64,000 bases of DNA from Asparagopsis taxiformis. Its lineage: Eukaryota > Rhodophyta > Florideophyceae > Bonnemaisoniales > Bonnemaisoniaceae. Position numbers and translations under genes: made by a program. Positions 11,243 to 21,870 of the stretch are shown piece by piece. Below the pieces are notes generated by a model. That model saw only the letters and a list, made by a program, of their open reading frames with translations, was not told the DNA's origin and did not search any database. Position 1 is the stretch's first letter. Each line of letters starts with the position of its first letter. The DNA lies in contig JALQPE010002123.1 of assembly GCA_030407315.1 (NCBI GenBank), forward strand, positions 62,001 through 126,000, given 5' to 3'.

Positions 11243-14200
11243 CTCCTCTCTTTCAGTGCGAGCTACTCCCGCGAGAGAACTCAATGCTCTCTGCACTTTT
11301 CCTTTGTCTGGATAGCTTTCCAGAAACTTGCGCAGCATATCAGGTATGTCCTCTTCCATATTATAAATTGGCTCCCACGTCGGCTCTTCATGACTAAACC
11401 CTTTCCATGATACTTGCACTTCGTAGCATTTCTTGCCGCGATTATAACGCAAATCCAGAAGTCTGGACACAGTATTATAATGCCGATCATTGTGGTCTAT
11501 AGTATCCAATAGTTCTTGTGTAACATTGAGCTGTGAGTCTGCATAGAATTTCAACCTGTTCGCGTGTACCAATGAAACCTTTCCATTGATTAAATCCTCA
11601 CACTCATATACCCATTCCGACTCCTCCCTCAAAACTCGCTGGGGTCCCAACCACTGCATCTGCAACTTATGCCCATCCTTATTCAGTCGCTTCGCTACCA
11701 AAACAAAGTCGCCAACATCAAAGTTGGTTTCATGTACAAACGTTTTTGCATTATGCCTTTTTACATCTGCACACCTTTGCTTCGTTTTTCGCTCTGTAAC
11801 ATCGCGATGTATGGCCTCCAATGACTTGTGTAGTCCTTCAATCTTGATTGATTGTAGTAGCTTCACCTCTGCAATTGCCCTTGGCTTTGCAACAGCAGGC
11901 GGTAAGAGGAACTTTAAAGGACTGTCTGGCTCTCTTCCTGTAAACACAGTTATCGGAGCTCGATTTCCCAAGCTTGCAACTACAGAGTTGTTGAGCACCG
12001 ATTGCACAATGTGCAGAACATGCGGCCACTCTGTTTCCTTCAGCCTGAACTCGGATAGGAGCGCTCTGCAACACCTCAGGACTTCTCTGCATACTCGTTC
12101 AACAGTTCCATTAGCATGAGGAGTATTAGGTGTGGTAAAGTGGTGTTGACAATGCATAGCTCGATTAATATAATCAACCAACTTATTTTTGAAGTGTGAT
12201 CCTCGATCACTTACCCATATTCGCGGCGTCCCAAGAGCAGCGAACCATTTCAGCAATGCAATTGACGCAGAAAATGCATCAGCTTCCCTTGATGCTTGTA
12301 ACCATGTATAGTTCGACAAATCATCCTTGATGATCATGACGTATTGGTCCTTTGTGTCACTCGCACCCATATATAAGAAGTCAAAATGTATTACCTCGTT
12401 GACCTTGGTTGCATGTATAGCATGTCCTCTTGGGCGCTCAATTCTTTGGCTTCCTGATGTTGCCAGACAGTGCAGACACGATTTGCAGAAATGCCTGACG
12501 TCTGCTCGCAAAGACGGCCAATAGAAACAACTCTTGATTGATTCATACGTGCTATCGAATCCACGATGCCCCGCCTTCCCGCAATGACCAACCACACAAA
12601 CTCGTAATTGCATGTGCGTATCATTAGAAGGTATGAATATTGCACCAGAATTAGTCTTCAGAAGTCCATCCTGTATGCTCAAGACGTTTGTCAGCTTCTC
12701 TGCATCATCAACAGCGGCTTGCGAAGCTAAAAAGTCTTCCTTATTCGGCCATGTAAAGTCGGGATCATACTCTGGAGAAAGGGGAGCACGACACAAGGAT
12801 GCTACTCGCATATGCTCTTGCTCAGCGTCCTTGTTTCTAAGTTCTGTTGCACCCCAGCGTGATAGTAAGTCGGCCCAACAGTTCTGCTCGCCTGATATAT
12901 GTATGATAGTATATTGATACTGTGCGAGTATCATACCCCATCTCTGTACTTTGGAGAAACTGGCCCTGTTTAGCCTCGTGGCTGCTGTCTCTGGATTGAA
13001 AATAAAGATCAAATTGCTGTGATCTGTAAATATATGAAACCCTTCCGGTCTCATTAATAGATAGTCCAACCTCTGTACACTGTATATGATAGCTGCTGCT
13101 TCCTTCTCAGGAGTTGACCACCTTGAACTTGCGCCGTGAAATGATCCAGACAAGAATGCCAACGGTTGATGTTTCTGTTCCGCAAACGGTAAATCAATGT
13201 CATTGGGTGGAACTTGCGTCAGGATTCCTGACCAGTGTTTGTCACTGGCATCAGTGAATAAACATATCAGTTTTGATGCAGAGGGGTGCGCCAACACAAC
13301 AGACTTTGCCAAAGCTTGCTTCACATTTTCGAAAGCCTCTCTGTGAGTATGATTCCATCCATTAGCATCTAAGGCGTACTTTGTTAGTCTGCGCTTCTTC
13401 CTTGTACCTGCAATCTTATAAATTTCCTCCATAAGCACAGCCAGTGGTTCAATTACAGTTGTGAACTGTGGTATTCCAGTGCGCATCCATCCGGCTGCAC
13501 AAATGAACTGCTGCAGCTGATCACATGTCTTTGGATATGGCATGCGTAGTAACGCTTCCATCCTTGATGGATCCATCTTAACACCGTTGCTACTGATAAT
13601 TCGTCCACACCAGCGTACTTTTGTCATGAATAGATGACACTTTGCGGCATGCAACTTCAGATTGAATTGCTTACACAAAGCAAAAAATCGTTCCATGACA
13701 TCCAACAGCTCACTTGCTGTTGTGGCATGAATCAGTATATCGTCCAACCAAAGAAGCAGATTCTCCATGATTGGTTCGCAAATGTGTTGCACAGAGCTTT
13801 GACAATAGGCTACAGCATTGCGCTGTCCATGCATGACCCGAGTGGGTGTGTAAACTCCATCCGGAGTGATAAAGCTCTGGCATTCTTGTGCGTCTTCCGC
13901 CAAAGGCAACTGCCAATAACCCTGGCACAAGTCAATAGTCGCGAAGCACCTTCTATCGGCCAGTCTGGCCAAAACGCTCTCAACGTTTGGCATAGGCCAT
14001 GCGTATGGAATGGTTACTTTGTTGACTGGCCGCAAGTCTGTAGTGAACCGAAACATTTCTGGGCCCTTCTTGGGTACCAGAAGAGGAGCGCATGCCCATG
14101 CACTTTGGTTATTCTTCCGAACCAAACCAAGTTGCTCCAGTTGAGACACCTTTTTGGTCAAAAAATCATGCTGTTGCTGCGTGTAGCGACGTAGCCTTAC

Positions 14201-16063
14201 TCGTACCGGGACTGCATTCGGCTGCAGCCTGATCTGCATCGGCTCGATGCTTACGGGTGGGTCAGATCCCAATCGCAGTCGGAATATATCAGCATGATGT
14301 GTTAGTATATGCTGCATACGTGGCCCCAAATTTACGGGCAATCCCGCTTCCATAGCCTCGTCATACATCCGCTTTAAATGTACATTAACACCATTAGGGT
14401 TATGCAGTCCAACATCCATTGCCTTATCAATGTCAAGGTCGTGGTCGTGGTAAGTTGCAGCATACTGATCTGTTGACGCATATGCATCAACTCGCTCTAT
14501 GATAGAACCTTTCTTCTCCGTATGTTCGTCCAAGTATATCGCAGTCCCGCTCGACTCTGCAGTCACAAGCTGTGACAAAGATCCAGCAGGCTCGATTTCA
14601 TTTTCTTGCAAGCCACTTTCTGGCTCAAAAGAGATACCCGTCATATCTACGTCATTGTATTTCGCACGTACACGCAAGAGGTGTTGATCTAGATCAAATC
14701 CAAGTGTCTGCAATACTGGTCGCGATAACAGCACCTCATTCATAGGCTCCTTGAACACTAAGTATTCAACATTGCGCAACCTGAATGGGCCTTCCAAGGT
14801 TGATAGAGTCGTTGAAATTCTCGCTTTAGAATGTGCCGTGATAGTCATTGCATCATCATAACCGTCAACAGCCAATCGCATCACAATTGGATCATTGAGT
14901 GGCAACATAGACACATATATGTTTTCCTTTGCCAACATCTTCAAATGTTCCTCTGAGAGTGCAGCATGATCTGCTCCGTAGTCCCCGGAAACGACAACTT
15001 CAACTTTGTCAGCCAATACGGCATTGATTCGACCCTTCTTATGAGCCTTTTTATCGCTTTTCATATGGTCACCTGACTGGGTATCATTTTCCATGCGCAC
15101 GCGCTTAATTGATGCCCCTGAGCTCTTCCGCCTAAAGTCCTCCAAAAGCTTACGCTTCTGTTCGGCAGTAGATTTTGTACACCACCTTATATAGTGTCTC
15201 TCTCCTGGACACGTTATGGTATTGAGGCAGAATGGAGCCGATGATGCTGGTCTGGCCAGGTTTGGATCACTTACAACATCTTTTTCCGCTGTGCTTCTGG
15301 TCTCAATTTGTCTGTCTTTGGTAACAGACTGCCTCTTCCACGGCTTCCCTTTAACTTTGAAGCCGCTTCGTGAAGATGATGATCCCTGCTTGGTTGTCAT
15401 ACCGGTCGTTTCATTATTCCCATTGTCCGATACCTTGTGAAACTCTTCACATACAATAGCCTTCTCGACTACATAATCGAAGAACCCTTTCCAGTCCTTC
15501 CTCAAATCAGTCTTATGCAGTTCCAGGTCATTCTCGACCTTATTCTTGAGTGCTGCTGGCCGCAAAACCTTGCATATGTGCTGTACGGCTAGCTTTGGAT
15601 TACTTTCAATTATTTCTTGTAGTTTATATTCCTCCAGGAATGATATATAGTCCGTGAACAGAGCTATGATCCTCAGCTTCGGATCGGTTTCAGCCATGTC
15701 TGTTCGAACTTTCTTTTTAAGCATCGACTGCAGCTCCTCTGCAGTGACATTCTCCAGCGCATCTTCCAATTGCAATTCCAACCACTTCTTTAGAGAAACA
15801 TCTGACAGCTCTGACACTTGCTGTACTCCTTCAAATGTTCCTAATTGCACTAGTGCCTTCAACAGTTTGAAATCAACTGCGTTAGTAAGTGATATCGGTT
15901 TGAATGTGCTTCCTTGCTCTTCAGCATCCTTTGCCCTGAGCAAATATTGTTCTCGCTGTGCGAGAAAAGTTTGGATCGACTTGCTTCCCAGCCTCCGTAG
16001 TTCTGGGTGCTTGAGTGGTGCGAACAGTGTCGTACTGCTCTGTGCTTCACCTTCTGATCCCAT
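11192..16063 (-). CDS. Gag-Pol polyprotein of a chromovirus
   Basis: A single 1623-residue frame from an ATG. In order: a Gag-like N-terminal part; a retropepsin-like segment near residue 360 with GDYGADHAAL, where many retropepsins have D-S-G; reverse transcriptase with KLHAAKCHLF and a catalytic box LLWLDD at about residue 773; RNase H from FTDASDKHWSG (about 936); an integrase zinc-binding HHCC segment (HCGKAGHRG ... CKSCLHC, about 1160-1195); an integrase core with D at about 1226, VSDRGSHF near 1284 and the Glu of NGTVER near 1316; and a C-terminal chromodomain (about 1538-1590, including VSWKGFSHEEPTWEP). RT-RNase H-integrase order is Ty3/gypsy, and the chromodomain marks a chromovirus. 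It appears coding-competent. Confidence 0.92.
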   Translation of the reverse strand: MGSEGEAQSSTTLFAPLKHPELRRLGSKSIQTFLAQREQYLLRAKDAEEQGSTFKPISLTNAVDFKLLKALVQLGTFEGVQQVSELSDVSLKKWLELQLEDALENVTAEELQSMLKKKVRTDMAETDPKLRIIALFTDYISFLEEYKLQEIIESNPKLAVQHICKVLRPAALKNKVENDLELHKTDLRKDWKGFFDYVVEKAIVCEEFHKVSDNGNNETTGMTTKQGSSSSRSGFKVKGKPWKRQSVTKDRQIETRSTAEKDVVSDPNLARPASSAPFCLNTITCPGERHYIRWCTKSTAEQKRKLLEDFRRKSSGASIKRVRMENDTQSGDHMKSDKKAHKKGRINAVLADKVEVVVSGDYGADHAALSEEHLKMLAKENIYVSMLPLNDPIVMRLAVDGYDDAMTITAHSKARISTTLSTLEGPFRLRNVEYLVFKEPMNEVLLSRPVLQTLGFDLDQHLLRVRAKYNDVDMTGISFEPESGLQENEIEPAGSLSQLVTAESSGTAIYLDEHTEKKGSIIERVDAYASTDQYAATYHDHDLDIDKAMDVGLHNPNGVNVHLKRMYDEAMEAGLPVNLGPRMQHILTHHADIFRLRLGSDPPVSIEPMQIRLQPNAVPVRVRLRRYTQQQHDFLTKKVSQLEQLGLVRKNNQSAWACAPLLVPKKGPEMFRFTTDLRPVNKVTIPYAWPMPNVESVLARLADRRCFATIDLCQGYWQLPLAEDAQECQSFITPDGVYTPTRVMHGQRNAVAYCQSSVQHICEPIMENLLLWLDDILIHATTASELLDVMERFFALCKQFNLKLHAAKCHLFMTKVRWCGRIISSNGVKMDPSRMEALLRMPYPKTCDQLQQFICAAGWMRTGIPQFTTVIEPLAVLMEEIYKIAGTRKKRRLTKYALDANGWNHTHREAFENVKQALAKSVVLAHPSASKLICLFTDASDKHWSGILTQVPPNDIDLPFAEQKHQPLAFLSGSFHGASSRWSTPEKEAAAIIYSVQRLDYLLMRPEGFHIFTDHSNLIFIFNPETAATRLNRASFSKVQRWGMILAQYQYTIIHISGEQNCWADLLSRWGATELRNKDAEQEHMRVASLCRAPLSPEYDPDFTWPNKEDFLASQAAVDDAEKLTNVLSIQDGLLKTNSGAIFIPSNDTHMQLRVCVVGHCGKAGHRGFDSTYESIKSCFYWPSLRADVRHFCKSCLHCLATSGSQRIERPRGHAIHATKVNEVIHFDFLYMGASDTKDQYVMIIKDDLSNYTWLQASREADAFSASIALLKWFAALGTPRIWVSDRGSHFKNKLVDYINRAMHCQHHFTTPNTPHANGTVERVCREVLRCCRALLSEFRLKETEWPHVLHIVQSVLNNSVVASLGNRAPITVFTGREPDSPLKFLLPPAVAKPRAIAEVKLLQSIKIEGLHKSLEAIHRDVTERKTKQRCADVKRHNAKTFVHETNFDVGDFVLVAKRLNKDGHKLQMQWLGPQRVLREESEWVYECEDLINGKVSLVHANRLKFYADSQLNVTQELLDTIDHNDRHYNTVSRLLDLRYNRGKKCYEVQVSWKGFSHEEPTWEPIYNMEEDIPDMLRKFLESYPDKGKVQRALSSLAGVARTEREECRPAKPGPTELANDIE

Positions 16064-16114
16064 TGTATTACCAGACTGGATGGAAATACCGGATGTTCAC
16101 TTGCTAGTGATCAC

Positions 16115-16512
16115 TATAGCTGGAACAGCCTTAGCCGTGTTCCTTTAATCCGTCTGTTAGGGCTCCTGAGCCCGCTTAGCTTTTATTTTCCTTCTACCAT
16201 CGCTGCCTTGGTGTATTTATAACCCGAACATCTTCTACTACTGCCGCGTGGTGCTTGTGATGACAAGCAGTGTGCTGTACTGATTCCGGGATCGTTTCAG
16301 CTGCTGTAATAGTCATTCAGCATGGACGCATGCTGAATGGTACCGAACTCGAGTGTATATTGAATAGGCCGTTATTCTCCCGTTAATTAACGACATTGAA
16401 TAATGTTATTAATTGGAGATCCATATATCAGTAATCCGGCACTGAAAACAACTTACCCCAATCATTCAATGTCATTTGCCAATTCTGTTGGACCAGGTTT
16501 CGCCGGTCTACA
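16115..16512 (-). repeat. 5' LTR of the gypsy element
   Basis: 398 bp, identical by eye to the other LTR. Only 51 bp separate it from the Gag-Pol ATG. Confidence 0.93.
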
Positions 16513-17252
16513 GGATTGCGAAGAATACGTCGAATGCCTGCAGCTTGTCTCGTCCAGCCGAGCGGTAGTCGGTACGAGATCTGGCTTACTTCTGCTCATC
16601 GACATGAACAACGGCGGCATCGTGAGCATTGCGAGAGCCCATGCGAAAACGGTGCGTTCGCTCGTCGTGGCCGCCAACGGATCCGTTGTTGTGTCTGCAT
16701 CGGCCGATTGCTCTGCACGAATTTGGGATGCCCAGACGTTGCAACCAGTGGGCGAGCCGCTTGTCGGACACACCATGTCGCTCAATGGTTTAGCCGTCAG
16801 CGAGTGCGGACAGCTGGTTGCTTCAGCTTCATACGATAGCAATGTACGTATCTGGGACGTGCGCACGTGCAAGCAGGTATCCGCGCCGCCCAGAAAACAT
16901 TATGGCAGTGCTCTGTCTGTGGTTTTCAGCGCGGACGGCAAGCTGTTGTACTCCGGCGGCAGTGACCGAATCTGCGTTTGGGACGTTAGCAACCTGGATG
17001 ACGGGGTGAAATTCGTCGGTGAACTGCAGCACGAGCGTATGCGAAATGTTTGCTCCCTGCGTATAAGTGCAGACGGGAAATCGCTGATCGCACTGGCAAC
17101 GGGTGTGTTTGTGTGGAGTGTGAGTGGAAAGGAGGGCGTGGGTGGTAGAGCGGAAGAGGGGAGGGTGGTGAGGTTTGAACGACTGAATGTAGCATGAGAG
17201 AGTAGAAGAATGTAAATGAAAATATTTATTATTTGCACAAGGGTTTGGGAAC

Positions 17253-17310
17253 TGTCGAATAGGAGTGGAGAAGTAGAAGAAACAGCGAAGGAGGATATGG
17301 CAAGTGTGTA
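17253..17310 (+). promoter_or_regulatory. Conserved 3' block of WD-C
   Basis: TGTCGAATAGGAGTGGAG with AAACAGCGAAGGAGGATATGG, 55 bp after the stop. Nearly the same as the WD-A block, and the shared 3' flank continues to about 17518. Confidence 0.45.
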
Positions 17311-18232
17311 GTTTACGGGCGGGAATGTGGGTTGTGATGGGTGTGGATGGAGTTGAATTACCAATTGAGGGGCGTGGAAACGAATTAAATTTAGTGTGGG
17401 AGATCGATCAATTAGAAACATGGCGGGCACTGTGGAATGGAAAGAGGTAGTGAGGCTGAAAATATATTTCATTATAGGATACAACAGCCAATGCCAAGTG
17501 TAAACGTGTACAGCGTATGATGAAATAAATTCCCAGACACGACAACGTGCCCGATAGTTTCAAGATTTCCTATCAAACTCGTCGTACTGCTTCCTCGACA
17601 GATGAGACTCATCTTCAGAAAAGTTGAGGAGTCAAACATAATCAATCGTGGTCAGCACCAGAGCCAATCTAATAGCTTAGCGTGGAGATTCACGTTCAGA
17701 TTGTCCTGGGTGATGTTGCATTTTGCCGAATGGAGTAATTTCACCCGCTCTCCAATTCCGCCCTAGTACTCCAGACTCAATGACTTTCTTGTCAGCTCCA
17801 TCATGTGAAACAGTAAGGCCGATACTGATCCCTATCAATTCCTCTCATTTCACCACACACCATCTCCAATGCAATTCATCCCGCTCAAAATTTTCATCCC
17901 ATAGTCTCCTCTCACCTCATTTCGTGCGTGGTGAACAACCTGTATCCCCTTTCGCACAAATTATCAAACCATTCATTCACTCAGCATCAATCTTACTGCC
18001 TCACATTTCCCATTCATGCGCCCCTGATTCGTGACGCAACCCTCTCCCTCCCCATGACATTCAGCATCCACCTAAATATTTCCATTACAGAGAGTCAGCG
18101 TCGCTTTGCAATCCTTTCCAGTACATATTCAATATCCTCATTCCAATAGCCTCCCAGTCCACCCTCATCCACCTTCAACACTTCCAAACCCTCTTTCCAA
18201 ACTCCATTCCAGACTCTCCAAAATACTCCATC
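17311..18232. other. Intergenic between WD-C and S2
   Basis: Bases 17311-17518 are the WD-A-like 3' flank; 17520-17890 are unassigned; 17895-18230 are the S-family 5' flank. The same order is found in reverse at 32284-33210. Confidence 0.55.
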
Positions 18233-18625
18233 ATGAAGTCCATGCGCCTGGAAAATGCGATCCAGAAGGCCCGCTCAGCGGCCAGGGAAGCTTCTCGCTT
18301 CCAGCGCACCAAACGGGTGAGAAAGGCTGCTGGCAAAGCCGAGAAAAGAGCCACTAGGCTCCTCACAAAACATCTGCAATCCATGCAGTTGTCGTTTGCG
18401 GAGTGGAGCAAGGAACTCGAGGTCTGCCATGCAGACTATGCCAGGCTAAAGCAACAAGCCGGCAAGGAATGCAACAAAAGCGACATGGTCCTAGAGTTTG
18501 ACCTTTCGCTTGCCTCCTACAAAAGAGTGCTGGTGACCTTGCTTAGGAATACAGCAGAGGTGGAAGAAGGGTGTGCTGCACTAGGTGGATTGTGCTCAGC
18601 TATGCAATCAGCTTCCGTTGAATAG
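18233..18625 (+). CDS. Small basic helical protein, S family (S2)
   Basis: A 130-residue protein of unknown function. The ATG chosen aligns with S1 and S3. It has the family layout: Lys/Arg/Ala-rich N-terminal half (AIQKARSAAREAS, VRKAAGKAEKRATRL), the conserved SFAEWSKELEVCHADYARLK, then LSLASYKRVLVTLLRNTAEV and a short C-terminal tail with GGLCSAMQSASVE, shared with S1 but missing from S3. The mirror gene at 31891-32283 encodes the same protein with no difference that I can see, suggesting purifying selection or recent conversion. It lies between WD-C and WD-D in the same direction. Confidence 0.82.
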   Translation: MKSMRLENAIQKARSAAREASRFQRTKRVRKAAGKAEKRATRLLTKHLQSMQLSFAEWSKELEVCHADYARLKQQAGKECNKSDMVLEFDLSLASYKRVLVTLLRNTAEVEEGCAALGGLCSAMQSASVE

Positions 18626-20482
18626 CTTGGTGTTTATAAATAATAAAAGGAACAATCAAACTCCAACTTTTCTGTGCCATGTGCTGCTGTTCTTTATTAG
18701 ATTGGACTAGTTGAGTGTGGTTTTAGAATAGCAAGGGAGTTCAGAGTCCGAATGGCGGGGAAATGCATGTGACGCTGGAGTTTGGATGAGTGGTAGGTAG
18801 TGTCGGGTTCTTCTAATCTTGCGTTTTGTATCTCCATTAAATCTGAAAAAGTTGATTACTTACGGCGATCATCGGGACACACTGGATGGAATGCAGATGA
18901 CGTTCTCGAAGCAGACTGGATTTCCAATGCTACTGTCTACTTGTAACTGATATGTACAAAGAGATCATCCTAGAATCACCAGTAGTAGCAGAGGTGTGGA
19001 ATCTACGCATTTCAGGAAGGTAACCTGGTGAAAAATCACAATTCGTGGAGCTCTGCTAATGTACTGAGGTAACAATCGTGAATACAGAGACGGCGTGCAA
19101 TTCGTTCTACGTGGCAAAGCTGTTGCTCACATGCAGTCCGGCTTGCTGGAGCACATCAATACTGACTGAGCACAAACCGCCTGGATCCTCAGGGCGCTCG
19201 AAAACAGTGCAGCTATTCGTGGTTGACCAAGCGGGCCATTGCGGTATCCAGGTCAATGCACTGTTTGTTAGAAACGTGGATCCACACATCCTCCAGCCCG
19301 TAAGTAACGCGTGTGTCCAGCATTCCAATCACCGCTCAATCCCATGGCGATCAGTGCGTGGGATCGACTGGATGATGGCCTCAGCTGACGCAACTTGTGG
19401 CATGGGCTACCTTGCAGATTTGTGAGCCAGGACTCGAGCGCAGAAGACTAAAGTACTATACTTTGATCGAGGAAATCACGCGTAGTCATCGTGAAATGTG
19501 AAGATAGGCTGATAGGGCAGTCGAATGATCATCGCACATGACTCACAATAATTGCTCCCTTTCGCTTTCTGAGACCAACAATGAGCGCACATCATTGACG
19601 TTGGGTGTTGTTGTCTGGAGGGAAATGGACACGGACAGAGTGGGAGTGGGGCAGATGTGAGTTCAAGATTAAGAAATTGTTTTTGTGGGCGGCGGATGGG
19701 TCGGATGTTATAATCATTACTTTTATGCGTACACACCCATCCAGCGAATAAAGCGACAGGATTACAAGGAACAGCAAACCATAATACAGCACGTGTTGAT
19801 AGTCGTTTGTTGCCCCAGCACTGCTTCTTCGACAACAGTGTTTCCTCGTCAAATCTCCAATTTTCTAATTGATAGCATTGATAACTAATTGATCTTCCCG
19901 CTTCCCCCGTTCATTCAATAAACAAAACATGAAACTCTGATGCGTAGAGAGATCTGTCATGCCACATACGCCGGTACATGTTTCATCGATATGTGCGAGC
20001 TGGTTCTGCAGCCACACTCTCGAAACTTTCACCTGCGCGATGCTCTACAATTCGGCCAAAAATGCCAACGAAAACTGTTCTAGTCCGTCAGCGCATGATT
20101 TTGTCTCCCATCAACTCCCTTTACTAAAAAATTGTCCACCCCAGGCCACTGTAGCTTCGTGCGCGCGCAATTTTGTCAACCATGACACGGTGCCTGCATC
20201 CCGCCATGACTTCTCCGATTCCCTCCGCGAAACATGCAACAATTTCACTCCCATATTCTCTTCCCTATGAGCTTACGATGCTTCCCTCCCTCATTTCCTT
20301 CACATTTCTGTAGTCATGTGTCCCAATCTACTAAAACTTCTTGCCCTCCATGTCCATTGACTCTCGAAAACTTTACCAAAATGAAATTATCTCGCACCAT
20401 GCTCTCTCGCGCTTCGCTCCTCCTCATCGACTCCCAACCAATTCTAAACACTCCCAGGCCCTGCCTCACACACCACTTTCCC
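18626..20482. other. Intergenic between S2 and WD-D
   Basis: S2 3' flank (18626-18720), then an unassigned stretch. At 19078-19425 an open frame contains NVDPHILQP followed by GTAAGT at 19301, which could be a 5' splice site; this segment is unusually diverged from its mirror copy (31125-31460), and I cannot call it a gene. From about 19760 on, the sequence is WD40 upstream flank shared with WD-C, including CTTTACCAAAATGAAAT at about 20367. Confidence 0.45.
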
Positions 20483-20497
20483 CCACTTAAGTTGTCC
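20483..20497 (+). promoter_or_regulatory. Conserved promoter-like motif of WD-D
   Basis: CCACTTAAGTTGTCC, 88 bp before the WD-D ATG. Confidence 0.5.
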
Positions 20498-20584
20498 AAC
20501 AACCACAATCACCACAACCAACACCCTTCATCACTCTCACCACGTCTATCTTCCAATTCCGAACAAGTCAAGGCCTTCACAATC

Positions 20585-21742
20585 ATGTTCGGTTTCTCCT
20601 TCCTCACACGACTTGTACACACCCTCTTATCTGTCGTGCAGGCTCCCAACTTGTCCCCACCCAATTCGACACACCCACCATCCTCTCCCAGTCACGATGA
20701 CATCGCCAGCAGATCACAACACACTCTCTGCGACACCATCCTCCCACACTCACCAAGGGCACTCGCTTCTATTATCCACTCCATGCCCATGATACCCATG
20801 TTGACCAATGCCTTCTCCGTCGACTACTCGCCCTGGCGTATGGAGCGCGCCCACACATTTGGCTCCATTATCCTCGGCGGCTGCAATGGCGAACTGCGAG
20901 TCGTTTCGCTCCACAACCACCGCAAGACTCACACCCTCCGCGGCCATGAGCATAACGCCATCGCTGCCATCTGCGTCGGTCAGTCGTGTCACACTGTTTC
21001 CTGCGATTCAACAGGGAATTTCATCTTCTGGTCCGACGAGAATCCCACTCACTGGTACCACATCCCAGGAACAGGCCGCGACGAGTGCGTCGAGTGCATG
21101 CAACTCGTATCGTCACACCGAGCAGTGGTCGGCACCACATCCGGCATACTCCTCCTCATCGACCTTTCCAACGGCGGCATCCTGAGCGCGGTCAGAGCAC
21201 ACGCCAAAACGGTGCGCTCGCTTGTTGTCGCCGCCGACGGATCCGTGGTCGTCTCTGCCTCGGCAGATTGCTGTGCGCGAGTCTGGAATGCCCACACTTT
21301 GCAGCCAGTCGGAAACGCGCTTGTCGGACACACCAAGCCACTGAATGACTTGGCAGTGAGCGAGTGCGGACGACGAGTGGCCTCAGCGGCAGACGATGGC
21401 AGCGTCTGTATCTGGGACCTGCAAACGTGCACGCAGGTGTTTGCACCACTCAGAGGCCATCATGGCAGCGCTTTGTCGGTCACATTCAGCGCGGATGGCA
21501 AGTTGCTGTACTCTGGAGACAGCGAAAGAATCTGCATGTGGGACGTGAGCAGGTTGGATAACGAGGTTATATTCATCGGGGAAATGCGGGATGAGCGGAT
21601 GAGGAATGTGTGCTCGCTGCGGATGAGCGCCGACGGGAGCGAGCTGATCGCGTTGGCATCAGATGTGTTTGTGTGGCGGGCCTGTCGTTGGAGTGGCGGC
21701 GGGGGAGGGGAAGTGGCGCGTTATGAATGGATGGTGGCCTGA
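20585..21742 (+). CDS. WD40 protein, MFGFS family (WD-D)
   Basis: A 385-residue member. The reading frame stays open far upstream, but the conserved MFGFS start is at 20585 and the promoter-like motif sits 88 bp before it. Hydrophobic N-terminus (FLTRLVHTLLSVVQA), Ser/Pro-rich linker, then a propeller with GHEHNAIAAI and FIFWSDE, AHAKTVRSL and RVWNAHT, GHTKPLNDL and CIWDLQT, GHHGSALSV and ICMWDVS, and a final VFVWRA. The C-terminal tail is Gly-rich (SGGGGGEVAR). The right-arm copy differs at only three residues that I can see, all clustered (FIFWSDE against VIFWTNE). Confidence 0.85.
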   Translation: MFGFSFLTRLVHTLLSVVQAPNLSPPNSTHPPSSPSHDDIASRSQHTLCDTILPHSPRALASIIHSMPMIPMLTNAFSVDYSPWRMERAHTFGSIILGGCNGELRVVSLHNHRKTHTLRGHEHNAIAAICVGQSCHTVSCDSTGNFIFWSDENPTHWYHIPGTGRDECVECMQLVSSHRAVVGTTSGILLLIDLSNGGILSAVRAHAKTVRSLVVAADGSVVVSASADCCARVWNAHTLQPVGNALVGHTKPLNDLAVSECGRRVASAADDGSVCIWDLQTCTQVFAPLRGHHGSALSVTFSADGKLLYSGDSERICMWDVSRLDNEVIFIGEMRDERMRNVCSLRMSADGSELIALASDVFVWRACRWSGGGGGEVARYEWMVA

Positions 21743-21811
21743 GGGTGGTGGTGGATAGCTGAGTAGTAGAGAGGAAAAGTAAATTTTGGGACGTTTCTGG
21801 AGGGTATAGAC

Positions 21812-21870
21812 GGTCGAATAGGGAGGTAGGAAAGTGAGAAACAGCGAAGGGGAGCGTGGCAAGTGTGTAG
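21812..21870 (+). promoter_or_regulatory. Conserved 3' block of WD-D
   Basis: GGTCGAATAGGGAGGTAGG with GAGAAACAGCGAAGG and TGGCAAGTGTGT, about 70 bp after the stop. Confidence 0.45.

Larger units (their letters stand above)
10845..16512 (-). mobile_element. Ty3/gypsy chromovirus retrotransposon
   Basis: A 5.67 kb element on the minus strand with two 398 bp LTRs that I read as identical, so the insertion is recent. In element orientation the LTR starts TGTAGACC and ends GCTATA. The flanking repeat is GGAT (GGATT is also possible). A purine tract, AAAGAGAGGAGTG in element orientation (about 11243-11255), lies directly before the 3' LTR. One long Gag-Pol frame fills the interior. The empty site is preserved in WD-C' on the right arm, which dates the insertion to after the arm duplication. 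Confidence 0.93.
10362..17197 (+). pseudogene. WD40 gene (WD-C) split by a gypsy insertion
   Basis: The gene begins with MFGFSLLVGLFQAIFSIGRA at 10362 and reads normally to 10844. It is then broken by the chromovirus at 10845-16512 and resumes at 16517 with the sequence expected from the intact right-arm copy WD-C' (33321-34484). The site GGAT appears on both sides (10841-10844 and 16513-16516), a target-site duplication. The downstream half still encodes RIWDAQT, RIWDVRT and ICVWDVS blades and the normal C-terminus at 17197. Without the element the protein would be about as long as WD-C'. Element and gene have opposite orientations. It is presumed non-functional. Confidence 0.9.

Noticed and set aside
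19476..19852. Frames conserved in both arms (also 30667-31070)
   Set aside because: Conserved only because the arms are duplicates; not seen as a protein frame in the WD-C upstream paralog.
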